From Sipunculus nudus (lineage: Eukaryota; Annelida; Sipuncula; Golfingiida; Sipunculidae), in assembly GCA_026874595.1 (NCBI GenBank), contig CM049306.1, positions 60,766,019 through 60,830,018 on the forward strand: a stretch of 64,000 bases of DNA, written 5' to 3'. Of this stretch, positions 11,064 through 23,929 are shown piece by piece. The translations under genes were made by a program, and so were the position numbers. How positions within the stretch are numbered: position 1 is the first letter of the stretch; each line of letters starts with the position of its first letter. The notes below the pieces were generated by a model, which saw only the letters and a list, made by a program, of their open reading frames with translations, had not been told where the DNA came from and did no database searches.

Positions 11064-13571
11064 ACAAGTGACCCATGGGTCATGACGCTCAGCTGACTGG
11101 GAAGAGATTTGCAAAAGGAAATTCTATCATCTGAATGGTAATATATTACCATTGAACTGAAGCATCAAACAGATTAACCAACAGGCTGAGATTGTGTCTG
11201 TATTAATATATCTCAAAAATAGAGAAAAAATGCGTAAACTTAAAAAAAATGTAGGTGGCTTCACCAGTCTGCAAAAACTAATAAAAACATTTAATGGTCA
11301 ATATCCATGCACAGAAGCATGGTGGTCTCTGGATTAGTTGTTCAGATAACTCAGCTTTTGTATCAGATTTTCCATTATTCTGAGGGATACTTTGGATTCC
11401 TATAGCTTGAAGGATATGGGTAATAGAGACCTAATTTCAGGTTTCCACAAACACTTTTCATGGGCCTCCTTGCATGACAAGAATGAAGATTCTTGGTCGA
11501 GTTGTTACAATGTACCCTGTTGACAGATAACCACATCTTTAAGGTCTCAAAAATAGAGAAAATAATTTGTAAAAATTTGAAAAAAATAGAGGTGTCTGCT
11601 GAAACTGATGGAACACATCATGATCAATATGTATGCCAAAAATCATGTGCGTCAGTGTTGTAGTTATTGAGATACTGGAGTTCTTGTATCAAATTTTTCA
11701 TTATTCTGGGAGGTACTTTGGAGCCATACAGCTTAATGGATATGGGTAACAGAGACCTGATTTCAGGTTTCCATGGAGATTTTTCATGGGTCTCCCGTGT
11801 GTAAATAATGAAGATTCTAGGTCCAGTTGTTATGATTTGTGCCCTGTTAACAGATGTTCATATCTTAAAAGGTCTCAAAAATAGAGAAAAAAATTCGAAA
11901 AAAAAAACCTGAACAAATATGTGGTGCCACCAGGCTGCAGAAACTAATGAAACACTCCATGACCAATATCCATACAAACAATTATGGTGATTTCTGCATT
12001 AGTTGTTCAGATAGTTCAGCTTTTGTATCAAAATTCCATTATTCTGAGCTGTAAAATATTTGGAGTGCCAAAGCTCAAAGGATATGGGTAACAGAGACCT
12101 AATTTCAGGTTTCCATGGAGACTTTTCATGGGTCTCCCTGTGTGTCAAGAATGAAGATTCTAGGTCCAGTCGTTACAATTTGAACCCTGTTGACAGATAA
12201 CTACATCCTTAAAGGTCTCAAAAATAGAGAAAAAAAATTGTAAAAATTTGAAAAATACAGGTGGCGCCACCAGTCTGCAGAAACTGATGTAGAATCTCAT
12301 GATCAATATGTATGCCAAAAATCAATACCATCAGTGATGTAGTTAATCAGATATTGAAGTTTTTTTTATGAAATTTTTTACTATTCTAGGGGGTACTTTG
12401 GGGCCCCAAAGATCAAAGAATATGGGTAACAGAGACCTTATTTCTGGTTTCCATGGAGACCTTTCATAGGTCTCTCAGAATGTCAAGAATGAAGATTCTA
12501 GGTCCAGTTGTAATGATTTGTGCCCTGTTAACAGATGTTCACATTTTTAAAGGTCTAAAAAATAGAGAAAACAATTGGTAAAAAATCGAAAAATACAGGT
12601 GGCGCCACCAGTCTGCAGAAACTGATGTAGAATCTCATGATCAATATGTATGCCAAAAATCAATACCATCAGTGATGTAGTTAATCAGATATTGAAGTTT
12701 TTTTTTATGAAATTTTTTACTATTCTAGGGGGTACTTTGGGGCCCCAAAGATCAAAGAATATGGGTAACAGAGACCTTATTTCTGGTTTCCATGGAGACC
12801 TTTCATAGGTCTCTCAGAATGTCAAGAATGAAGATTCTAGGTCCAGTTGTAATGATTTGTGCCCTGTTAACAGATGTTCACATTTTTAAAGGTCTAAAAA
12901 ATAGAGAAAACAATTGGTAAAAAATCGAAAAATACAGGTGGCACCATCAGTTTGCAGAAACTGATGAAACATCTCATGATCAATATGTATGCCGAAAATC
13001 ATGACCATCAGTGATGTAGTTAATGAGATATTGTAGTTTTGTATGAAATTTTTCATATTCTGGGGGGTACTTTGGGGCCCCATAGCTCGAAGGATATGGG
13101 TAACAGAGACCTTATTTCTGGTTTCCATGGAGACTTTTCATAGGTCTCTCAGAATGTCAAGAATAAAGATTCTAGGTCCAGTCTTTTCGATTTGTGCCCT
13201 GTTAACAGATGTTAACATTTTTAAAGGTCTCAAAAATAGAGAAAACAATTTGTAAAAAATAAAAAAATTCAGGTGGCGCCACCAGTTTGCAGAAACTGAT
13301 CAAACATCTCATGATCAATATGTATGCCAAAAATCATGACCATCAGTAATGTAGTTAATCAGATATTGAAGTTTTTGTATTCAAGTTTGACCAAATCCCT
13401 AATCAGCTCTGTAGACCCATCAGATGCACCTGCTTCAACAATTTGAAGTAGATCAGAGTAAAACTTTTGGAGATGTTGCCTCGCATATAATTCTTTATAG
13501 CCAGATGGACAGAAGGACAGCTGGAGGGAACTGATCACTATATCCCCGCTCTGCTGAGGCAGGGGATAATC
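11064..13571 (-). mobile_element. Composite Helentron-like element built of 338-bp monomers
   Basis: The left end is ACAAGTGACCCATGGGTCAT with GCTCAGCTGAC, as in the ACAAGGGACC family. The body from about 11205 to 13390 is roughly 6.5 tandem monomers of about 338 bp. Each has AGGTCTCAAAAATAGAG, ACAGGTGGCGCCACCAG, GGTACTTTGGGGCCCCA and TTTCCATGGAGAC landmarks. The right end is a different one: GGACAGAAGGACAG, ACTATATCCCCGCTCTGC, GAGGCAGGGGATAAT, the hairpin end seen at 5340-5417 and 17040-17145. It therefore looks like a chimera of two families. Confidence 0.65.
11205..13390. repeat. Tandem 338-bp satellite-like monomers
   Basis: Monomer starts marked by GGTGGCGCCACC or variants recur at intervals near 338 bp (for example 12260, 12598, 12936). 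The two monomers at about 12260-12935 are almost identical over their whole length, a very recent duplication. Related monomers lie at 47880-48545, 50447-51060 and 59268-59560. Confidence 0.85.
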
Positions 13572-13919
13572 AATGGACTGGTTTATGGATATAGAGCTAG
13601 GGAAATAATGGGTTGTTTAATTTATAGACTTAAAATGTTTTTACTGAGGGATAAGATTTACAATTATTAAGGCACTTGGTCATCAGTCTGCCTAGTCTCT
13701 AATGATATTCAGATGCTTATACAGCCTTGTTGGGACTAACATAAATTGGTTGGAAATTGCTCCCTATAATGAAATCATCAGATCAAGTTTATATGTGTCT
13801 GGAAATAAGACTGAAGTCAATCTAATGACGATATGCATAATTATGTCAATATCAGGTCACCATTACCATCTACTCTAATGACATCTCGAATCAATGACGT
13901 AACCGAGGGTAAATAAATA
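13572..13919. other. Intron sequence, nothing recognised
   Basis: This is AT-rich sequence without a recognisable element or gene. Confidence 0.5.
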
Positions 13920-14110
13920 TGTAACAATAAAGTCATTCAAAACTCTGTATCAAAAAGTCATGCATGGTGCCTGGTTCTCCTAGAGAGAGGTGCAGAGCAG
14001 GCACAGAGACTGAGGGAGACCACCCTGTTGCTGAAACAACATGTCAACTGATTTGGAATAAAGTCAAGTGTCTACCAACTTCGTCTTGTGTCTCTCTTCG
14101 ATGTGTTACA
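13920..14110. mobile_element. Possible short solo LTR (Ty3/Gypsy-like fossil)
   Basis: A 191-bp block starts TGTAACA and ends TGTTACA, perfect 7-bp inverted ends of LTR type, with AATAAA signals near both ends (about 13927 and 14061). No coding region is attached and I could not confirm a target-site duplication. The short length fits small LTRs such as those of the Mag/Steamer group in molluscs, but this is inference. Confidence 0.35.
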
Positions 14111-14993
14111 AGTGAAACACACACAAAATCACTTTAAAACATATTGGTGGATAACTGGGCAATTGATCCCCGTACCTCTCGAGTCTTTTGCTGGTTTTGT
14201 GTGGTTGAGATTGTAGCAAAGCATCTAATATGGCTGGGGTGATACTAAGAAAGAAGTCCCTGTCAAAACATTTTTAACAAATTCAGGTCAGTCAAAGACG
14301 TGGGTTGTGACATACAGTACTGTACACATAGTGCAGTATCTTGTTTAAGAGCAGCAAACATGCTGTGGTGATCGAAACGAGCTCTTTATTAAACGATAAA
14401 CACTTGTTAACCTGGAGCGTGACCACATGGCTGTGTTATACTACCAGGTCGCGTGAGCAATAACTGGATGGTGGAAGGCCCTGGGGAGAATAGATTGATC
14501 ATGCTAAAGAGAGAAAGCTGTTCTCTCAGCAGCTGCAATTTGTTTAGCAGGAATCAACATGATACACACCGGCTTTCAAGGGACACACTCTCAAAACAGA
14601 TGTAATACAAACTGCTATTGTAAAAAAAAGCAGATTAAGTCTTTGAACCATCCTAGAACTCAATCTTCCATAAGACACCATGTATCCTACTGGTTATATG
14701 CATACATGTGATATATATACAACTATGTGACAATCCTTTGATAGATTGTGATAAAAGAAGAGCTTAATGGTGCCTGGAGGCTAGATTCAGATCTTTATAA
14801 TGATTAAATAATAAAAATGAAGAATGGTGTGGGTCATGTGGTTTGCTTCACAACTTTTACTCATCTCCAGCAATACAGACTAGCACCCAACATGTAATAC
14901 GTGAATACCCCTATATGCATATCTATATCTTTTTTTCATACTAAAAATGACATAATACCAACTGTACTTTGTTTGTGGTGTTTGCAACATAAA
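14111..14993. other. Intron sequence, nothing recognised
   Basis: No gene, RNA or repeat family could be assigned in this stretch. Confidence 0.5.
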
Positions 14994-15976
14994 ACAAGGG
15001 ACCCATGGGTCACTGTGCTCAGCTGATGTTAACCTTGAAGGTAAAAATCTATAATAATATCAAATGGAGATAAAGTGTAAGAGGAAGAGGTAATAAAGGC
15101 CATGGTTGGTTTATATGATTGGTTTGTATTGATGAGCAAGAAATTGTTGCAAAAAATATTTTGTGACCTGACCATGTGTTTCCTAATGTTAAAACTAAAG
15201 CATGTGAGCAGTTTGTGAACAAATGATCTGTACTATTACCATGATCATTAGTTGGTTTTTTGATTAAATGTTGACATTTCAGTAGTTTACACATTTGTTC
15301 AATTGGATCTATTTTTTGTATAATATATATTATTAAATATATATGTATTTTTTAAATGAAATGTATACAGTTGAAATAGAGCTAATAAACAACATAAAAC
15401 GGGGCAAACACAGCCTTATCTCTAATAATGAACAAATGTTTGTATTAAATCCTCATTTTTTTTTATCACATCAATTATTTTCTAATTTAAGTTTATATTT
15501 CTATACATTTCCAATTTAACATATATATCTGAATATAAAAGTTGATTCATAATTCTCAACTGCATCATCATAAATCTCAATCTTGTCAGATAACACCACA
15601 TCATGCATACAAATGTTTATTTATTTTTTACCACAAAAATATATCTTTTAAATCTGCAAAACAATAAATATCTAAAAATAATACTTGATTTAGATTTCAC
15701 AATTTTTAATTGTGTCTTTATTTATCCATAATGTGCTTCATATTTTATAATAATTTAAGCATACTGAGTGGTTCAATTATTTTTGTTAAAATCATTTAAA
15801 AGAAAATTGATTTCTTTAAAAATGCTACATAACACAACATTGCATCTTCTTGATTACACCTTGAATTATTTTTTCAAGGAATGTTTTTGCATATCAGAGT
15901 GGAAAGAGCATTACAATTAAAGAGATACAGTGAAAACAATAACAATTACTGCATAACACTTGGTGGGTTGGGTTTG

Positions 15977-16008
<32 letters not shown>

Positions 16009-16870
16009 GATATAACTGTACACCTGTCACAGCAGGGGATCTCCCCCAGTGACTGTAACAAATCAGAAACCCTGGCATAGCTGACTTCCAGTGACCTGGA
16101 GTGGGACCCTGCATCTGTAATCAAAGCAAGTGACTACAGAAAAAAAAATCAATAACTAGCTTAATTTTCAAGCTTTTATTTTCAAATTTCAGATTTAGAC
16201 AAACTAAATATTTATGTTTACATGCTGTGAAAATTAAATCAATGGTGATTACAGGAAAAAAACGTGCCATGGTCAAAGTTGGGCAAAATTTAAGGTACTG
16301 ATTTTTTTTTCAAGCTAATAACTTAAAAATTTACAAAATTCAGATCTAATTTTCGGTAAACAATTGAATCTTAATTAAACATAGTTATATACTTGAGAAA
16401 ATAGACTCTAGTTTCAAAATTTTTCATGTTAAGTGAGTTATTATTTTTCCTGATTTTTTACAAAGTCCATTATGTTTGGGCCCATAACTTAAAGAATTTA
16501 TATTTTACAGACTTAATTTCTTGCATGTACATAGGAACTATATAGAGGAATATTTATGGTAAATATGAGGAAAAAGAGATGAGTGGTTTTGATATTAGGC
16601 AGTCCTGAAGTGTGAAAATAGGATTTTAATAAAAAATTGAGGTTTTTCCTTAATTTCTCAAAGGAATGAAGTCGCAAAGACCCAGTTTTCGGCTTGGTAG
16701 GAGATCTTGGGGACATCTAACATTATGCTGAATTTTGGATTCCTAGGTCTTATGGTTTCAAAACGTGCCACATCTACGGACGGACGGACGGACGGACGGA
16801 CAGACGGACGGACGACGGACAATGGACTACGACTATAGCTCAGATGACTTATAGTCAGCTGAGCTAAAAA
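14994..16870 (-). mobile_element. Helentron/DINE-1-like element, short subfamily, copy 1
   Basis: It is complete from ACAAGGGACCCATGGGTCAC to GTCAGCTGAGCTAAAAA, about 1.88 kb. It shares its last 700 bp with the long subfamily (CGTGCCATGGTCAAA, TTTGGGCCCATAACTT, (GGAC)n at 16779-16812). The left part is shared only with 48546-50446, to which it is nearly identical apart from the length of an internal G run. No transposase coding is seen; open frames such as 15049-15294 on the minus strand are by-products. Confidence 0.75.
15978..16007 (+). repeat. 30-nt uninterrupted G run
   Basis: Thirty consecutive G residues lie inside the element at 14994-16870. The sister copy at 48546-50446 has a shorter run at about 49550-49561. 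Length may be distorted by assembly or polymerase slippage. Confidence 0.9.
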
Positions 16871-18613
16871 TACATAAACATTTATGTGACAAATCCCTTC
16901 ACAGATCTTGTCATAAAAGAAAAGAATAATAATGTCTTGGAGCTGATATTGTTTGTTGTAAAGATTAAATGGTATTTTGGATTAAAAGTCATTCCCTGCA
17001 TTCCTTGTTACTCAAATTCTTTTTGAGTTATTTCGTTAACATCATATCTGTAACGGACGTATGAACAAACAGACAGCATGACAGAGGGACACTAATCATT
17101 ACTATGTCCCCCATTGACAGTGCCTTGGGTGAGGGACAATAAAATGATTTTTAAATCACCATGATGTTAAGGCCATGCAGTAACCTGTATGAAAAAAAGA
17201 AAAACTTTTCTTGAGTAATTTGACTGCTTTATTTGTGGCACATTTTCTCTGTAACATTTCATGTACTTCTTCAACCTGTGTAAAATTGCTTTCACTTGAC
17301 TAATATCCCTTGAACTTTAAGGTAAATCTGCCAACAAAACTAATAGCAGGGGTTTGCAAATCACTGAGTGATCACAAGGGTAGGCTCCCCCAACTGCCTG
17401 CAACTGCATGATAATAACTTTGAAAATTAGTTCATGGGGAAAAAAAATAAATAGATCAGTCACCTGTGAATATTACTCTGACTTAATGTCAGTCTGGAAA
17501 ATTAGTCACAATGCAAACATAAGCAAAAAACATTTAAAATCTAGTATGGTCTTGTTTATGATCAACTGATAGATAAAATCTATGAATATACAGCTAAAAT
17601 GCTAAAAATTAATAATTATCATTTGCAAGCAACCATATGACTTATGTTCCTAAGCTGATGTTTAATGGAATAATGCTTTGCATCTGGAAGCATCTAGACA
17701 GCGTGAACTCCAGGTACTGGATACAGACCACGCTCTAATCAGGTAGATTTACTCTGATCTACAAGATGGCTTAACCCCCTCTGAACCTACTTTCAAACTA
17801 AATGCTAGATGCTGTCTGACAAATGCAAGACCCTTGTAATGGCAAAAGCTTCAACTCAATGGACTGAAAGCTTCCCCTTAATGGACTGAGGATCCCACTG
17901 GAGCACCTGCCACCTAATACTACCTAGATATGACAAAGAAACATATGTGAGACAGTAAATCATATATGACATAATACACAAAAGCATCTGAAATTCTGCC
18001 TTGAGTCTGACTTTGTCCTTTATGCCAAGACATTAACAGTGTTATTGTATCTGCTGAAACAATTTTGCAGATACAATGTTTTCACACAGGTCCTGCCACT
18101 GACATGCCACTTTCTTTTTTGCATAATTCCTCTAGGACCCCTGGACAGATCTTTCAGAAACTCAAGTTCAGCAAATTTATAGGGCCACATGGGAACTGGT
18201 GCCTAACAAAGATTATTAGTGGTGCCACCTAGAATTCTTTTGTGTAGTGTCTATCTGTGCATCTTTTTTTTGATAAAGCACATATCTCAGGAGTGGTTTA
18301 ATATATTGGGCTGAAATTGTGTCCATCCATATATTTGTTTTGTGTGAAAATTATACATATCTCAGGAGTGGTTAACATATCCTTCAGTTAATATATCAAT
18401 GGCACCATGGTCAAATATCTGTGGAATCTAAGAGATTCATTGGCTCTAATGTACATCTTAACGACAGGTTACGACTTCTGGATTATTCCTTTACTTGTGC
18501 ATATATAACCTGAAATTCAGAAGGCTTAAAAATTACATTCTTACTGCATGAATACCTTCATCCTCATCCTATACACATTGCCACCAACAGGCCATGGACC
18601 CATCTTTATTAAA
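16871..18613. other. Intron sequence with one GGAC-type end fragment
   Basis: Positions about 17040-17145 form the right end of the ATCCCC-hairpin family: ACGGACGTATGAACAAACAG, TACTATGTCCCCCATT, GGGTGAGGGACAATAAAA. The remainder, 17146-18613, shows no gene or known element. Positions 18280-18380 hold a short direct repeat around CATATCTCAGGAGTGGTT. Confidence 0.55.
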
Positions 18614-21266
18614 ACAAGGGACCCATGGGTCATGGCGCTCAGCTGTTATATATGATAAAAAAATATGATTCAGAAATGAGGCACATGCTTGTTTTGTGTG
18701 GAAATAAATATAAGCTGAATTATGAGTTGTGGGTATTAAGCTTATGTATGATTTTGATAGTATCTTTGGAGACAGGGAAAAGGATTGATTTCATTTATTT
18801 TATTAACAAATGGAGTGCTATTGTCACACAGATTTTGACTTGGCCATATAACTTATAAGCAGAACATATAATATAAGAGTTTAACTATTTATTAAAAATA
18901 ATTACAAATTGTCCCAAATATAACTTTTATTACAAATAATAAGAGAATCGTATGATTTTTTAAAATAAAATACAACTGAAATGATTATTAAAATAACATC
19001 AAAGAATATATTCATGAATGCATTCATGAATACATTTTGAAAGTATTTGCACTGGTAATTATATACTTTCATTTTTACCTGAATTCCCATTCTTATGCAA
19101 GAAATTTTATAATGGAGTACATATTCATATTCGTATTCAAATACATTTGCAAAGTATTCGCACCATGTCTGGTATTTATTCAGTTTTCAACAAACAATGA
19201 TGTTGAGAATCCAGAATATACAAAATTCACACATTTAAATAATGATCATAAGTACCTGGTTTTATGGCGTTTATTCATATTAAAAAAAAAATAAATGTAA
19301 TATATTCATTTCGGACTAATTTCACATCAATGTACATACTAGACACAGCAGGAATCTAGATTAATATTATCAACTGCATCTTTGTCTATCATTAATTTCC
19401 TTCATATGATCCCTTATGATTAGTAATGAATAATATGATTTATTTTTTTATCATTAAAATTGAACTGAAAAATACCATAGGTGACTGCATGGTGTTATTT
19501 TGAATACGTGACATTCTATCAATAGATACAAGATTCTCATATCATCAGTAACTGCAAGTTAATTTCCTGTTATTATCAACTAACAAATTTCTTTTCCATT
19601 TTTCTTTCATTTGTTATTAAAAACCAATGAAAATTTATTAATTTATTGTTTATTGTTATGTTGTTAGTTTAAACTACTAGATGAGTTAGGTTGGACACCT
19701 GGATCAACTGTGGCTGGCCATAAGCTGCCTGGCTGCCCCAGTGTATGCCTCGCGTCAAGTGTGCATAATTTGATAAAAGGTAAACAAGGTCAACATACAG
19801 GTGACTCAAGAGGGGCTGGGGAGAGCTAAGGTCTGACATGGTCTCATAAAAACATTAATAAAGCTACAATTTTTGGCCAATTTCTTTCAGCATTCTAAAC
19901 TAAAAAGCTGAAATCCTTATGTGTGCATGATATGAAAATTATATCAACCATGCTCACAGGAAAAAAACGTGCCATGGTCAAAGTTTTGCAAAATTTAAGG
20001 TACTAATTTTATATTTATACTAATAAATTATAAAGTTTGAAAAATTCAGAGCTAATTTTGGGTATTCAATTGAATCTTGATAAAATAATGTTACATCCCT
20101 GACAAAAAAATCTCTAGCTTCAGCAATCCTCTTGTTAAGGGAGAAAATATATTTCTTGATTTTTTTACAAAGTGCATTATGTTTGGGCCCATAACTTAAA
20201 ACAATTACGCAATACTGACATCATTTCTGGCATGTGCATAGAGAATGTATAGAAAAATATGTATATTATATATAATTAAAGTCAGATCAGTGGTATTGAT
20301 ATTAGGCAGTCTTGAAGTGTAACAATGGGTTTTTAATGGAAAAATGAAGTTTTTCATTAATATTTCGAAGATATTTAGTCCAAGTGACCAAATTCTTGGC
20401 ATGGTAGGGGATTCTGGAGACATCTAATTGTATGCCAGATTTTAGGAACTGAGAGCTGAAGCTGGGGTTTGGGGCTATTGCAAACTGCATAACACTAGCT
20501 TGATGTAAACAATATGTTACATGGTGCTTGAAAACTTGAATAAAATCTACAGTTTTTGATCAACTGGTTTCAAAATTATGGTGTTAACAGACAAAATGCT
20601 GACAAAAACATGCTGTGAAAATTAAATCCACAGTACTTACAGGAAAAAAAATGCCATGGTCAAAGTTTGGCAAAATTTAAGGTACCAATTTTTTATTTTT
20701 GTTGATATTTCAAACAATTTAAAAGATTTTGATCTAATTTGGGGTATACAATTTAATTTTGATTAATTAAAGTTATATTACTGGAAAAAAAAGTCCATAG
20801 CTTTAACATTTTTTGTGTTAAGTGATCAAATATCTTTCCTGATTTTTTACAAAATGCATTATGTTTGTGCCCATAACTTTTTTTATATTATATAATACAG
20901 ACATAATTTTCTGGCATTTATATAGGAACTATATAGGGGAATATTTACGGTAAATATGAGGAAAAACAGATGATCATTTTTTAAATAAGGCAGTCCTGAA
21001 GTGTGAAAATAGGTTTTTAATAAAAAAATTGAGGTTTTTCCTTAATTTCTCAAAGGAACGAAGTTGAAAAGACCCAGTTTTCGGCTTGGTAGGAGATCTT
21101 TGGGACATCTAACATTATGCCAAATTTTGGATTTCTAGGTCTTACGGTTTCAAAACGTGCCACATCTACGGTTGGACGGACGGACGGACGGCACGACAGA
21201 CGGACGGACGACGGACAATGGACCACGACTATAGCTCAGATGACTTATAGTCAGCTGAGCTAAAAA
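18614..21266 (-). mobile_element. Helentron/DINE-1-like element, long subfamily, copy 2
   Basis: It is complete from ACAAGGGACCCATGGGTCAT to GTCAGCTGAGCTAAAAA, about 2.65 kb, and aligns along its whole length with 5418-8036. Shared landmarks include AGAGGATTGATTTCATTTA-like sequence, CTGGATCAACTGTGGCTGG and a duplicated internal module (about 19965 and 20645). It carries a GGACGG tract at 21173-21213 before the terminal palindrome. No coding capacity is recognised. Confidence 0.72.
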
Positions 21267-23929
21267 ATGCAACTGTATGAATACACATATACACATATGC
21301 AAGCTTGATTTGTACAGAAAACTGTCATCTTCACAGAATCTTCTACAGCAGGGCGCTGTTATTCGGTGAGTGTTGGGTGACAAGCTTTAAGTTCGGAAAA
21401 CAAACTCGGAAAAAATGATCAAGAGTCTAGCGGCAAGTTTGTACATTTTACAGTTAAAGATTAACTTAATGCTCATTTGTATGGCCAGACTAGCATGCAA
21501 TGGCTGCACAGATAAACCTGCTGCTGGAATGATACTTTGTCAATGCTCATGCAAGTTTAGTACATTCTATCCCAAGGCTGACGAAATATACTTACTTGAG
21601 CACAAACAAGATGTGGTTGACATAACACACAAGCACTCTTAAATAAACTGTTCAGCCTTCAGGCACTTTCTAAGGTATAGGGAGATTAGCGGTGCATAAC
21701 TTGATGTAGTTTTCACACCTTTGCCTGGCCACATCGGCTCAGAAATAATTAATTAGGGTCACCAATGGAACTTAAACACCTGACTGCTGGCCCTTGACTA
21801 AAATTACAAAAATTCATGTGAACTATTAACATGATTGAAATATATTTCACATTTAAGATTTCAGAAAACAAATTTTCATAAAAACAGCATTCAGGAAAAC
21901 AGTGCTGTACTGTACTTATCCATTAAAAAGCCAACATACACAACTGTTTGTTATCAGGTAACCTTTATGCAAAATTAAACTTTTTAACTGGAAGTACTTT
22001 GGTAGTGCTACTATCACTAGTAAGTCACCAAAGTCTGTGAGGCAATACATACTCATGACAAACATATCTAACCAGCATATGAAACCAAACCAGGGCTGCC
22101 TGGTGTTTTTATAATTGGAATACTAAAAAACCTGATATATAACTCCTTAAAGAGGACTAAAACCACAAACTTAAATGGGTGAGTTGTGAGATGTGCAGAC
22201 AGATTAAGAAGGAAAATATACAAAAATGTAATTGAAAGTAAAACAGTCCCCACAGCAAGAACACTTTCATTTGTTAAATGTAAAGTTCACTTTGGACAGT
22301 CTCAGTTCTACAAAACATGCTGTATTCATGTATGGAAGCCAAAAATACAATATATCCTGTGAAATATGAAAAAAAATTATATGAGGAAACAAATACTGTT
22401 TTTCTGTGGTTAAGAGTCTATTCTAAAGTCAATATTTGCACACATGGCTGTCATGAATATTTCCTTTTATCAGGATCTATGTAATTTGTATCCTTCCCCT
22501 AAGGATTATCTCCAGAATTCCATGTAGTCCTCAGTTTTAAAATCTTCATCAACAGAAACAAACATTTATTCTTATGCACAGCCAGAAGATGAGACATATA
22601 TTTCAAATATGTTGCTTATACTACAAGTCACAAGGCTGAATTATTTCTCCTTTCATTTTATCTTTCCTTTTCCAAACAGTGAAAAAGATCCTTCATAATG
22701 AAAAATGTCCTCATTAAGTGGGTTGACAAATATTCACCAAAAATATTAAGCAAATTAAATATCCAATTTTACTTTGTCCTGAATAAAAAGTCACTTTATA
22801 TCATGAGTTTTTTTTTACAATAATTCCAAATATTAATAATTTAATAATTTAAATGAAAACATACCTCTCTAATCTAATAGGTCCCTGATTTTAACCATTA
22901 GACAATCTGTGGTGTTTTTTCACCTGATTTTAAAATAATATTTCATTTACTTTTTACTGTGAGACACACTGCCTTAAATGTTTATACCCTTTCCCTATGT
23001 TTTGTTCCAGCTCTCCTTCATTTTAACCACTGGTTTATAAGGCAAAATTCTCAAAGTTATCCCACCAGGGCTTTCACAGAGCAAATAATTGTAATCAGAT
23101 CAATCAGAGTGTGGAATCATATTGTGCATCCAGCTCCAAATTTTAAATAGGAGACACCCCCTTTCATAGTGTCAACACTGTCAAGGAACCCCAAAAAACT
23201 TGCAGTGGTTAAAATGAAGATGAGATCTGAGGAACTGTAGTATGTAACCACTGTGTGAGTACTATACTTCCATTACAGTCAAATGAAAGCATTAAAGGCA
23301 AATTCAAATAAACTGTAACTTTATTATTATACCCATCCTTTATAAATCAGCAATTTTCAGTCTTGCATAAAGTTACACCTCTGAAGATCGACTTTTGGGT
23401 TGGTGTTAATGATGATTGTTTGTGAGGGTGACTGCTGGAAGATCAGTGAAAGTGGTTCAGTCCTGGCGGAGTTATAATCAGACAGAGTTTACAGCTGACT
23501 AGACCACCATCCCAGGCCTCCATGCTGGCTGTTACAGCTTGTTTAGGAGAATGAGGTGTTCCCTAAAGACACATATTTGTCACCTGGTCTGGTCTAAGAT
23601 GACTGCACGCCTGATCCCAGGTCGAGCCCCACTTTACTGCGGACCTCTTCCTCATGTGACCATATCCCTAATGTCAATTTTAGCAAGTGTTTCTGCATTC
23701 TCCAGGGCCAGCTAACAATCAGAAGAAATAATGGGATGCAAAAACCAGGGCAAGAAAGATCCCTCCTTAACAGGCTTGAAGGCATTCCTGGTGGCTGGGT
23801 GTGTAAAACAAAACATGTCACATAAAGGTGCCCCATCTGAAATCCAAAGATCAAACTGCTGTCACAATAACAGCCTTTGTCAAGTCAGGCTATCTAAATC
23901 ATGAAGAACTGTCACTTTGTCCTTTCAGT
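21267..23929. other. Intron sequence, nothing recognised
   Basis: This is 2.7 kb of AT-rich sequence. Open frames of 61-86 codons (for example 21415-21642 plus and 23594-23854 minus) have no recognisable domain or splice context. Confidence 0.5.

Noticed and set aside
15894-16124. A minus-strand frame with a proline run
   Set aside because: The prolines come from the 30-G homopolymer inside a non-coding element. The sister copy has the same frame only because it is the same element.
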